DNA of 64,000 nt from Alteribacter natronophilus (GTDB lineage Bacteria; Bacillota; Bacilli; Bacillales; Salisediminibacteriaceae): contig NZ_VCRO01000002.1 of the NCBI RefSeq assembly GCF_006007885.1, positions 124,001-188,000 of the forward strand. The letters are read 5' to 3'. Shown here in pieces: positions 55,509-64,000 of the stretch; the stretch's first letter is position 1; every line of letters starts with the position of its first letter. The notes under the pieces were generated by a model. It was given only the letters and a program-made list of their open reading frames with translations. It was not told the origin of the DNA and made no database searches. A program made the translations under genes and the position numbers.

Positions 55509-56021
55509 GTGAGTTTAAAGCAATATGATGAAATTGAACTGAAGGAATTGTCCATGCTTGAAATTGCCTATGAGGTTATGAAGGAAAAAGGGAGCTCGGA
55601 GGAATATCACGTTCTTCTGAAGCAGGTCTCCGAAATGAAAGAGATCTCCAATGAGGAACTCAAAGACCGGATCGCCAATCTTTATACAGAAATGTCACTG
55701 GACGGGCGCTTCGTGAACCTCGGTGATAACAAGTGGGGCCTTCGCGCATGGTACCCGTTTGATCAGTCCGAGGAAGAGCTTTCCCAGACGAACAAACCAA
55801 AGAAGAAAAAGATGAAAGCCTCTGCTGATGAAGACGAGGACGATCTTTTTGACAGTGAAGATGACGACTTCGACGAGTTCGAGGATCTTGAAGATGAGCT
55901 TGACGAACTTGCCAATGAAGAAGATGAAGACGAAGACTTTGAAGACGAAGATCTGGATGCCGAAGAAGATGAAGACTTCAGTGAAGAAGACGACGAGGCG
56001 GACGAGGAAGAGGACAGGTAG
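55509..56021 (+). CDS. rpoE: RNA polymerase delta subunit
   Basis: The 170-residue protein has an N-terminal winged-helix domain (HARE-HTH; SMLEIAYEVMKEKGSSEEYHVL to NKWGLRAWYPFD), a short lysine stretch KPKKKKMK and a C-terminal tail almost entirely Asp/Glu, the classic architecture of delta. It loosens RNA polymerase from nucleic acid and affects sensitivity to the initiating NTP. GTG 55509 follows GGAAGTG. It precedes pyrG, as in B. subtilis. Confidence 0.96.
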   Translation: MSLKQYDEIELKELSMLEIAYEVMKEKGSSEEYHVLLKQVSEMKEISNEELKDRIANLYTEMSLDGRFVNLGDNKWGLRAWYPFDQSEEELSQTNKPKKKKMKASADEDEDDLFDSEDDDFDEFEDLEDELDELANEEDEDEDFEDEDLDAEEDEDFSEEDDEADEEEDR

Positions 56022-56045
56022 CCTGAACCTCCTGCAAAAGCTGTC

Positions 56046-56085
56046 TTGACATGCGGTGTCAAACTGGGTACAATCTATTTTGGGC
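56046..56085 (+). promoter_or_regulatory. pyrG: pyrG promoter with GGGC start
   Basis: TTGACA (56046-56051), a 17-base spacer and TACAAT (56069-56074), with GGGC at 56082-56085 as the likely transcript 5' end. The GGGC start is the B. subtilis signature for CTP-sensitive reiterative addition of G when CTP at position +4 is scarce. Confidence 0.8.
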
Positions 56086-56125
56086 TTTACAGAACGTTTT
56101 TATATTACACGACTGATTAAATCAG

Positions 56126-56167
56126 AGTGCCCCTCAATGATTATGAATTGAGGCGGCACTTTTTTTG
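56126..56167 (+). promoter_or_regulatory. pyrG: pyrG leader attenuator
   Basis: AGTGCCCCTCAAT (56126-56138) pairs with ATTGAGGCGGCACT (56147-56160), followed by T7. The 5' strand contains GCCCCUC, to which a 5' poly-G tail from slippage could pair, melting the terminator at low CTP. The stretch from here to the pyrG start shows no further structure. Confidence 0.82.
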
Positions 56168-56177
56168 TTTTATATAG

Positions 56178-57929
<1,752 letters not shown>

Positions 57930-57967
57930 TCGGAAAATACTTTCCCCGTTTCATTATTAATTATTTT

Positions 57968-58040
57968 GAAGCCAAAGGCGGCGACTCCCGCGGAAAGCGT
58001 CCGCCTGCAGCGTAATAAAACAACAATTTTTCCGAAAACA
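57968..58040. repeat. Minimal core repeat with one GCTGTTTTCGG-type arm
   Basis: AAAGGCGGCGACTCCCGCGG, AAAGCGTCCGCCTGCAGCG and then AACAACAATTTTTCCGAAAAC. Only the right arm of the pair is kept. Confidence 0.72.
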
Positions 58041-58047
58041 GATTAAA

Positions 58048-58091
58048 AAAATGACCCGGTCAGCTTACACGCTGCCGGGTCATTTTTTTAC
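58048..58091. terminator. Bidirectional terminator between pyrG and ywjG
   Basis: AAATGACCCGGTCAGC and GCTGCCGGGTCATTT form a long stem (one mismatch) with A and T tracts. Confidence 0.9.
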
Positions 58092-58625
58092 CTAATCTTC
58101 GTGTTCTTCGAGAATCTCATCCACCGTAAAAAACAGCGAATAGTAGGCGTAGAGTGCTGCGAGAAGACGGGGATGGCCTTTCCGCTCACCGTCCTCACCA
58201 GGCACCAGCCCCCGTGTTACACCAAGATCCACCGTCACGTCAGCAAGATCCTGCAGGGAGGGCCCTTCCTCCCGTTTTTCACCGGTAAATAAGGCAACGG
58301 TGCTGACACCGCGCTGTCTGAGCTGGTCGCAGAGCATGCATATTTCCGCTTCATTCGGTGAAGGACTGAACAGCATGACAGTATCACGTTCAGAAAATGA
58401 ATCTGCTGATGCTGCATCCACTTCCTCAAGACCTTCGAAACGGTCGACACCTTTTACTGCCTGGGCAAGAATGCCTTCCATATCACCGGCTGCATGAATC
58501 CCTATCTTTGCGCCGCTCAAAATCGACTGAGCGATCATCCGGGCACCGTCTTCAAATGCTTCCTCATAAGAATCGTTCATCTTGTTTACCAGACCTTGGA
58601 CCTGGGTCAAAAATATTTTTTGCAA
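58092..58625 (-). CDS. ywjG: DUF2529 family protein YwjG
   Basis: The 177-residue protein of the DUF2529/YwjG family has an SIS-like layout: GAKIGIHAAGDMEGILAQAV and DTVMLFSPSPNEAEICMLCDQLRQRG. The function is unknown. TTG 58625 is proposed, with GTGAGGTG 6 bases before it, giving the N terminus MQKIFLTQ that fits homologues. It is divergent from spo0F, as in B. subtilis, so the 259-base gap holds promoters for both. Confidence 0.87.
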   Translation of the reverse strand: MQKIFLTQVQGLVNKMNDSYEEAFEDGARMIAQSILSGAKIGIHAAGDMEGILAQAVKGVDRFEGLEEVDAASADSFSERDTVMLFSPSPNEAEICMLCDQLRQRGVSTVALFTGEKREEGPSLQDLADVTVDLGVTRGLVPGEDGERKGHPRLLAALYAYYSLFFTVDEILEEHED

Positions 58626-58792
58626 AGCAGACACCTCACAACGTTTAATTTTGTGCACTCTGTGGTATCGTGGAAATACGGGGGAGTCCGCCGTATATGA
58701 ACATAAGTCTTTTTCTGGAGGTCTACTAGAGACCTTTTAAACTATTCTGCATCCAGTATAATGAAGTATACTGAAAAAACCAACGCAAATCC

Positions 58793-58827
58793 TGACGAAA
58801 AAAAGGAGAATCGTTCTTTTTATCGAA
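58793..58827 (+). promoter_or_regulatory. spo0F: 0A-like box and sigma-H promoter of spo0F
   Basis: TGACGAA (58793-58799) matches the Spo0A box TGNCGAA. AAAGGAGAA (58801-58809), 11 bases, then ATCGAAT (58821-58827) match the sigma-H pattern RNAGGAWWW-N11-RNNGAAT with one mismatch. A sigma-A-like TATAAT lies further upstream at 58757-58762. Confidence 0.78.
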
Positions 58828-58884
58828 TATGTGAAGTGGGAGAATTTTTGGAGATGATATATCATCTGAAAAGGGGGAACAAGG

Positions 58885-59247
58885 GTGAAGAAGAAGCTGT
58901 TAATTGTTGATGATCAGTACGGAATCAGGGTTCTGCTTCATGAAGTGTTTGAAAAAGACGGCTATGAAACATATGAAGCCTCAAACGGAAAGCAGGCACT
59001 TAACATCGTGAAACAGAAAGGCCCGGATCTTGTTCTGCTGGACATGAAAATTCCCGGCATGGACGGCCTGGAGATTCTCAGAGAGATTAAAAAGCTGGAA
59101 GTCGACACAAATGTGATTATGATGACAGCTTATGGTGAACTGGAAATGATCAACGAAGCAAAGAAGCTCGGGGCACTGGCTCATTTCCCGAAACCATTCG
59201 ATATTGACGAAGTGCGGCAGAAGGTAAAGGAGCATCTTCTTGCCTGA
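58885..59247 (+). CDS. spo0F: Sporulation phosphorelay response regulator Spo0F
   Basis: A single-domain receiver of 120 residues. The acidic pair is in [11 protein letters not shown] (residues 10-11), the phosphorylated Asp-54 in [12 protein letters not shown], Thr-82 in [11 protein letters not shown] and Lys-104 in FPKPFDID. It takes phosphate from sporulation kinases and passes it to Spo0B and then Spo0A. It has no output domain. GTG start follows AAAGGGGG. The orphan kinase at 11.3 kb is a possible input. Confidence 0.97.
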   Translation: MKKKLLIVDDQYGIRVLLHEVFEKDGYETYEASNGKQALNIVKQKGPDLVLLDMKIPGMDGLEILREIKKLEVDTNVIMMTAYGELEMINEAKKLGALAHFPKPFDIDEVRQKVKEHLLA

Positions 59248-59368
59248 TTACTCCTTAAAACCCTGCTGCAGGAAACGAAGGGAAAAAGCCGTCTGTACAC
59301 CTGAGCCGTGGTCTCCCGTTTTATCCTGAATTCTTCGGTTTTAAGGGTGAAATCCCGACAGGTTATGC

Positions 59369-59449
59369 TATAATGGATGAGTGAATCAACCTGTTGGAAT
59401 GTTTGTTCCGAAGAACGGCTGTGATGAAACGGTAAATCATGGCTTTTTT
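59369..59449 (+). ncRNA. Candidate small RNA or leader between spo0F and fbaA
   Basis: An extended -10 box TGCTATAAT (TATAAT at 59369-59374) is followed after about 45 bases by a terminator hairpin GCTGTGAT/ATCATGGC with T6 (59418-59449). This would yield an RNA of roughly 70 nucleotides with no credible ORF. It could instead be a spo0F terminator with a chance -10. Confidence 0.4.
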
Positions 59450-59618
59450 GCATGAGCAGGAAATACGAACGGAAACGTCTGCAAACGTCCGGAATGTACA
59501 GATGGTAAGGATAAAACATCACACTGATGCAAATAGTATCACTATCGTCTGTATACCAGTATTTGCCCATTCCAAGGGTGATCATAATGCTCGTGATATT
59601 TAAAGGAGGATATTCAGA

Positions 59619-60482
59619 ATGCCTTTAGTTTCAATGAAGGAAATGCTTGACAAAGGAAGAGCAGAAGGGTACGCAATTGGTCAGTTTAACCTGAACAACC
59701 TTGAGTTTACCCAGGCGATCCTGCAGGCAGCTCAGGAAGAGCAGTCTCCGGTAATCCTTGGTGTGTCCGAGGGTGCTGCAAAATACATGGGAGGATTCAA
59801 AACGGTTGTAAGAATCGTTGAATCTCTCATCGAGTCCTATGAAGTTACTGTACCTGTGGCGATCCACCTTGACCACGGTTCAAGCTTCGAAAAATGTGTG
59901 GAAGCGATTTATGCAGGATTTACTTCTGTCATGATCGACGGTTCCCACCACCCGCTTGAAGAAAACATCGCCCTTACGAAGAAAGTGGTTGATGTTGCAC
60001 ACACACTTGGAATTTCCGTAGAGGCAGAGCTTGGCCGTATCGGCGGGCAGGAAGACGACATCATCGTTGACGACGCGGAAGCAGCGTATGCGATTCCGGC
60101 TGAGTGTGACGAGCTTGTACGCGAAACAAAAGTAGACTGCTTCGCGCCGGCCCTTGGTTCTGTACACGGCCCTTACAAAGGTGAGCCGAACCTCGGCTTT
60201 GACCGCATGGAGGAAGTGTCCAAGCTTACAGGTGTGCCGCTCGTTCTTCACGGTGGAACAGGCATCCCGACAAAGGATATCCAGCGTGCGATTTCCCTTG
60301 GAACAGCAAAAATCAACGTAAACACTGAAAACCAGATTTCCTCTGCCAAGCGTGTACGCGAAGTACTTGCGGACAACACAGAAATGTACGATCCGCGTAA
60401 GTACCTCGGACCTGCCCGTGAAGCGATCAAGGAAACAGTAATCGGTAAAATGCGCGAGTTTGGTTCTTCCAACAAAGCGTAA
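59619..60482 (+). CDS. fbaA: Fructose-1,6-bisphosphate aldolase, class II
   Basis: A 287-residue zinc-dependent aldolase: LDHGSSFE (catalytic Asp and zinc His), [36 protein letters not shown] and VLHGGTGIP, all of the Zn site and phosphate loops. It splits FBP in glycolysis and forms it in gluconeogenesis. AAAGGAGG precedes the ATG. With tal and glpX nearby the region groups central sugar-phosphate enzymes. Confidence 0.97.
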   Translation: MPLVSMKEMLDKGRAEGYAIGQFNLNNLEFTQAILQAAQEEQSPVILGVSEGAAKYMGGFKTVVRIVESLIESYEVTVPVAIHLDHGSSFEKCVEAIYAGFTSVMIDGSHHPLEENIALTKKVVDVAHTLGISVEAELGRIGGQEDDIIVDDAEAAYAIPAECDELVRETKVDCFAPALGSVHGPYKGEPNLGFDRMEEVSKLTGVPLVLHGGTGIPTKDIQRAISLGTAKINVNTENQISSAKRVREVLADNTEMYDPRKYLGPAREAIKETVIGKMREFGSSNKA

Positions 60483-60500
60483 AACCTGCAATATAACGGA

Positions 60501-60541
60501 AGTTGGCAGCGGCTCCTTGCCGCTCCAGCTTTCTTTTTCCT
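60501..60541 (+). terminator. Probable terminator after fbaA
   Basis: GGCAGCGGC and GCCGCTCC pair around TCCTT, followed by a CTTTCTTTTTCC tract. Confidence 0.6.
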
Positions 60542-60621
60542 CTCTGGTGTCTTAATATTGGAAAAACAGAAAGCGCTGTCAGGTATATGGCAGAGCAATG
60601 GAAAGAGGAGGGAAAGTTTAA

Positions 60622-61269
60622 ATGAAATTTTTTATCGACACAGCAAACATTGAAGAAATAAGAGAAGCCCACAATTTAGGGATTCTTTCCGGTGTTACAA
60701 CCAATCCGTCTCTTGTTGCAAAGGAAGGCGTCGATTTTCACGAACGGCTCCGGGAAATTACGAGCATTGTAACAGAAGGTTCCGTCAGTGCGGAAGTCAT
60801 CGCCCTTGATGCTGAAAGCATGATTGAAGAAGGGAAGGAACTGGCTGCCATCGCCCCTAACATCACGGTAAAAGTACCAATGACCCTGGAGGGGCTTAAG
60901 GCAGTCCGGACGTTTGCAGACCTGAATATTAAAACAAACGTGACACTCGTCTTCTCGGTGAACCAGGCGCTTCTTGCAGCCCGTGCCGGCGCTACGTACG
61001 TGTCACCGTTTCTCGGCAGACTCGACGATATTGGCCACGATGGTCTTGAACTGATTACTTCCATCGCTGAAGTGTTTACCATTCACGACATCGGCACCGA
61101 AATTATCGCCGCATCCATCCGTCACTCCCAGCACGTAACAGAGTCGGCGATGCGCGGAGCACACATTGCCACGATTCCCTACAAAGTCATCAGCCAGCTC
61201 GTCTCGCACCCGTTAACAGATGCAGGGATCGATAAATTTCTCAAAGACTGGGAAAAAGCAAACGGATAA
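60622..61269 (+). CDS. tal: Transaldolase (small, FSA/TalC type)
   Basis: A 215-residue TIM-barrel transaldolase: [16 protein letters not shown] with the acidic residue, [14 protein letters not shown], Schiff-base Lys in [15 protein letters not shown] and [28 protein letters not shown]. It fits B. subtilis YwjH, an enzyme of the non-oxidative pentose phosphate pathway, rather than fructose-6-phosphate aldolase, but these are close relatives. The ribosome site is AGGAGGG. Confidence 0.94.
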   Translation: MKFFIDTANIEEIREAHNLGILSGVTTNPSLVAKEGVDFHERLREITSIVTEGSVSAEVIALDAESMIEEGKELAAIAPNITVKVPMTLEGLKAVRTFADLNIKTNVTLVFSVNQALLAARAGATYVSPFLGRLDDIGHDGLELITSIAEVFTIHDIGTEIIAASIRHSQHVTESAMRGAHIATIPYKVISQLVSHPLTDAGIDKFLKDWEKANG

Positions 61270-61284
61270 AAGCTCATTGAAAAA

Positions 61285-61314
61285 AGAAGGCGCCTTACTC
61301 AGCAGGCGCCTTTC
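61285..61314 (+). terminator. Terminator of tal
   Basis: AAGGCGCC and GGCGCCTT form a perfect stem around ten bases, followed by TTTC. The rest of the tal-murA gap shows a TATAAT at 61511-61516 and nothing else. Confidence 0.82.
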
Positions 61315-61562
61315 TGTATTTCAGGCCGGAAGTCCGTATATGTAATCTATGAAATTATTATACTTTTATCTGTCTGGAAGCAGCAGACTGCAGCGGAGCT
61401 TTTCAGTGAAGTTTATTTGACTGAAAAGACAGTCATTTCAGACAGATTCAAACAGAAGAAAACAGAAAAATTCACCCCCGACCAGGAAGACTTTTTTTAC
61501 CTCAATTGGTTATAATGGGGGAAGGAATTTACTTTATGAGGAAGACAGAAGGGAAGCTGGTT

Positions 61563-62852
61563 ATGGAGAAATTACTTATTGAAGGTGGTCATTTTCTTGA
61601 AGGCACTGTTCCGGTCAGTGGAGCAAAAAACAGTGCCGTCGCCCTCATTCCCGCAGGGATTCTTGCAGACTCCACAGTAACAATCGATAACCTGCCGGAT
61701 ATCTCCGATGTTGGGATCCTGTCGGAACTGCTTGAGGAAATCGGCGGTACGACGGAACTGGATGGAGATACACTGACGATTCATCCGGAAAACATGTTTG
61801 CCATGCCTCTTCCGAATGGGCGGGTGAAAAAGCTGCGGGCATCCTACTATATGATGGGAGCGATGCTCGGGAAATTCAAAAAAGCGGTCATCGGCCTTCC
61901 TGGAGGATGCAACCTCGGCCCGCGTCCAATCGATCAGCATATAAAAGGATTTGAAGCACTTGGTGCCAAAGTGACCAATGAGCAGGGGGCTATTTACCTT
62001 CAGGCGGAAGAGCTCACCGGTGCGCGCATTTATCTCGACGTGGTGAGCGTCGGGGCCACGATTAACATCATGCTCGCAGCGGTGAAGGCAAAAGGACGTA
62101 CTGTCATAGAAAATGCAGCGAAAGAGCCTGAGATTATTGATGTGGCCACGCTCCTGACAAACATGGGCGCACGCATCAAAGGGGCCGGAACAAACGTGAT
62201 CCGGATTGAAGGAGTGGAGCATCTGTCAGGATGCCGTCACTCGATCATTCCCGACCGGATTGAGGCAGGAACGTTTATGATTGCGGCAGCAGCAATGGGG
62301 CGTTCTGTTGTGATCGACAATATCATTCCGAACCATCTGGAGTCACTCACGGCAAAACTCCGTGAGATGGGTGTCAGAATTGAAACAAGTGACGAACAGA
62401 TCTATATTCACGGAGCCAACTCGGAGTTTTCCGCAGTTGATGTGAAAACACTCGTCTATCCCGGATTTCCGACAGATCTTCAGCAGCCGTTTACAAGCCT
62501 TCTGACAAAAGCACAAGGGACAAGCATGGTAACCGATACGATCTACAACGCCCGCTTTAAACATATTGACGAACTCCGGCGTATGGGAGCGGATATTAAA
62601 GTGGAAGGGCGTTCGGCACTCGTTAACGGCGGCGGAGGACTTCAGGGTGCACGGGTCAGGGCAAGTGATCTGCGAGCCGGAGCCTCCCTTGTCATAGCAG
62701 GACTGATGGCAAAAGGCGTTACGGAAATTACCGGTGTGGAACACATTGACAGAGGCTACGCCAATCTTGAGGAAAAACTGAAAAACCTTGGTGCCACAAT
62801 CTGGCGCGAAAAGCTTGATTCCTTCGAGGAAGAGGAAGTTAAGAGTTCATAG
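61563..62852 (+). CDS. murZ: UDP-GlcNAc 1-carboxyvinyltransferase (MurA2/MurZ)
   Basis: A 429-residue EPT-fold enzyme for the first committed step of peptidoglycan synthesis: [17 protein letters not shown], the catalytic Cys in [25 protein letters not shown]-type loop replaced by a family-specific GPRP region, and [12 protein letters not shown] near the substrate site. Cysteine at the active site predicts fosfomycin binding. ATG 61563 gives the family N terminus MEKLLIEGG. The synteny (tal-murA-glpX) identifies it as the murZ/murAB paralogue. Confidence 0.94.
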   Translation: MEKLLIEGGHFLEGTVPVSGAKNSAVALIPAGILADSTVTIDNLPDISDVGILSELLEEIGGTTELDGDTLTIHPENMFAMPLPNGRVKKLRASYYMMGAMLGKFKKAVIGLPGGCNLGPRPIDQHIKGFEALGAKVTNEQGAIYLQAEELTGARIYLDVVSVGATINIMLAAVKAKGRTVIENAAKEPEIIDVATLLTNMGARIKGAGTNVIRIEGVEHLSGCRHSIIPDRIEAGTFMIAAAAMGRSVVIDNIIPNHLESLTAKLREMGVRIETSDEQIYIHGANSEFSAVDVKTLVYPGFPTDLQQPFTSLLTKAQGTSMVTDTIYNARFKHIDELRRMGADIKVEGRSALVNGGGGLQGARVRASDLRAGASLVIAGLMAKGVTEITGVEHIDRGYANLEEKLKNLGATIWREKLDSFEEEEVKSS

Positions 62853-62960
62853 AGAATGTGAAAACAAAAAGCGGCGGTTTTCCGGGGGCAGCCGGGTTAT
62901 GGCCCTCGAAAATCGTCCGCAATAAATGACTAACATACAAACGTACTGGGGGAGAGGGCA

Positions 62961-63926
62961 ATGGAAAGAAGTTTATCCATGGAACTTGTCCGCGTGACGG
63001 AAGCTGCTGCACTCGCTTCTGCCCGCTGGATGGGAAAAGGAAACAAAGAATCAGCCGACCAGGCTGCAACAGAAGCCATGCGTGATGTGTTTGATACAGT
63101 ACCGATGAAGGGAACGGTAGTGATCGGAGAAGGGGAAATGGACGAAGCACCGATGCTCTATATCGGAGAACGCCTCGGAAACGGCTACGGCCCCCGGGTG
63201 GACGTAGCCGTTGATCCCCTTGAAGGAACAAACATCGTGGCAAACGGAGAGTGGAACGCCCTGGCTGTCATTGCAATCGCAGACAAAGGGAATTTGCTTC
63301 ACGCTCCGGATATGTACATGGACAAAATCGCTGTCGGCCCTGAAGCGGTGGGGAAAGTGGATCTCGATGCACCGGTAATCGATAATTTGAGAGCAGTTGC
63401 CGAAGCGAAAAATAAAGACATTGAAGATCTTGTTGTTGCCATACTTAGACGTGACCGCCACGCCGAAAAGATCAGTCAGATCCGTGAAGCAGGAGCCAGA
63501 ATTAAACTGATGAACGACGGAGACGTGGCTGCCGCCATCAATACCGCATTCGAGGACACAGGTGTGGACATGCTCATCGGATCCGGGGGAGCCCCGGAGG
63601 GTGTACTGGCTGCCGTGGCACTGAAATGCCTCGGTGGTGAGCTTCAGGGCAAGCTTCTTCCGGACAACGACGAAGAGCTGGCACGATGCAGAAAAATGGG
63701 AATTCAGGATGTGAACCGTGTACTCCGGATGGATGATCTGGTAAGCGGGGATGACTGCATTTTTGCTGCCACCGGTGTAACTGACGGGGAACTCCTGAAA
63801 GGGGTGCGCTACAAAGGGCACAGCGGGACGACACAGTCCATGGTAATGCGCGCTAAGTCAGGCACCGTGCGCTTTATCGACGGTAAGCACAGTCTGAAAA
63901 AGAAACCGGATCTTGTCATCCGCTAG
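62961..63926 (+). CDS. glpX: Fructose-1,6-bisphosphatase, class II
   Basis: A 321-residue GlpX-type phosphatase: [17 protein letters not shown]-like start, [20 protein letters not shown] (metal ligands), VDPLEGTN, then [17 protein letters not shown] and [12 protein letters not shown]. It hydrolyses FBP in gluconeogenesis, so it and fbaA work on the same metabolite. The ribosome site GGGGGAGAGG precedes the ATG. In B. subtilis rho follows; the window ends 74 bases after the stop with no gene visible there. Confidence 0.95.
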   Translation: MERSLSMELVRVTEAAALASARWMGKGNKESADQAATEAMRDVFDTVPMKGTVVIGEGEMDEAPMLYIGERLGNGYGPRVDVAVDPLEGTNIVANGEWNALAVIAIADKGNLLHAPDMYMDKIAVGPEAVGKVDLDAPVIDNLRAVAEAKNKDIEDLVVAILRRDRHAEKISQIREAGARIKLMNDGDVAAAINTAFEDTGVDMLIGSGGAPEGVLAAVALKCLGGELQGKLLPDNDEELARCRKMGIQDVNRVLRMDDLVSGDDCIFAATGVTDGELLKGVRYKGHSGTTQSMVMRAKSGTVRFIDGKHSLKKKPDLVIR

Positions 63927-64000
63927 ACAATTCATATGATATATTTCCGGTCGGTGCTTCACCTGAATAAAAGGCTGGGTTAAAACTTGATGCTGATTTA

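Noticed and set aside
55763-56062. Serine-rich minus-strand ORF
   Set aside because: It is the reverse complement of the Asp/Glu-rich tail of rpoE.

Overview
The window is chromosomal DNA of a spore-forming member of the Bacillaceae with roughly balanced base composition. Spore genes (gerQ, cwlJ, spo0F, a pbpG-like PBP), bacillithiol genes (bshB2-yojF) and the rpoE-pyrG-ywjG-spo0F-fbaA-tal-murA-glpX order known from Bacillus subtilis support this. The dense GC-rich intergenic repeats recall haloalkaliphilic relatives such as Salisediminibacterium or Alkalicoccus, but that placement is inference. No rRNA, tRNA, CRISPR, prophage or transposase gene was seen.

Layout. 1-4.1 kb: 3' end of an LTA-synthase-type gene, a small membrane protein, then bshB2-yojF and an ATP-grasp ligase on the minus strand. 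4.3-11 kb: sucrose use (fructokinase, sucrose-6-phosphate hydrolase), DNA repair (AlkD-like, ung) and oxidoreductases. 11-18.5 kb: an orphan sporulation-type sensor kinase, pepF and ywd-type genes. 18.5-26.2 kb: gerQ and cwlJ, chdC, a crotonase, fadH, pta and lipL. 26.4-31.2 kb: the ywfO-ywgA-ywhB-ywhD block. 31.5-41.8 kb: pbpG, speE-speB, ywiB-argS, a XapX protein, uvsE and cls. 42-55 kb: a lipid and branched-chain acyl-CoA block (fadF, thiolase, 3-hydroxyacyl-CoA dehydrogenase, two acyl-CoA dehydrogenases, meaB, a TetR regulator, icmF) lying between fadF and rpoE, where B. subtilis has only acdA. 55.5-64 kb: rpoE, pyrG, ywjG, spo0F, fbaA, tal, murA2, glpX.

Regulation that can be read directly: FadR-type operators before fadH and fadF; a pyrG leader with a GGGC transcription start and a C-rich attenuator, as in CTP-sensed reiterative transcription; a sigma-H promoter and a 0A-like box before spo0F; and many intrinsic terminators.

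The least explained content is intergenic. (i) Three arrays of an exactly 21-bp-periodic repeat (core AACRTAGCGAA) lie 5' of new transcription units at 6.9, 13.6 and 35.7 kb. (ii) Three copies of a 189-280 bp element have matched terminal inverted repeats and 8-bp target duplications, so they are a MITE-like mobile element without a transposase. (iii) A GC-rich core shared by that element recurs about 15 times, enclosed by several unrelated pairs of inverted arms and in places nested. These three are the best candidates here for something undescribed.
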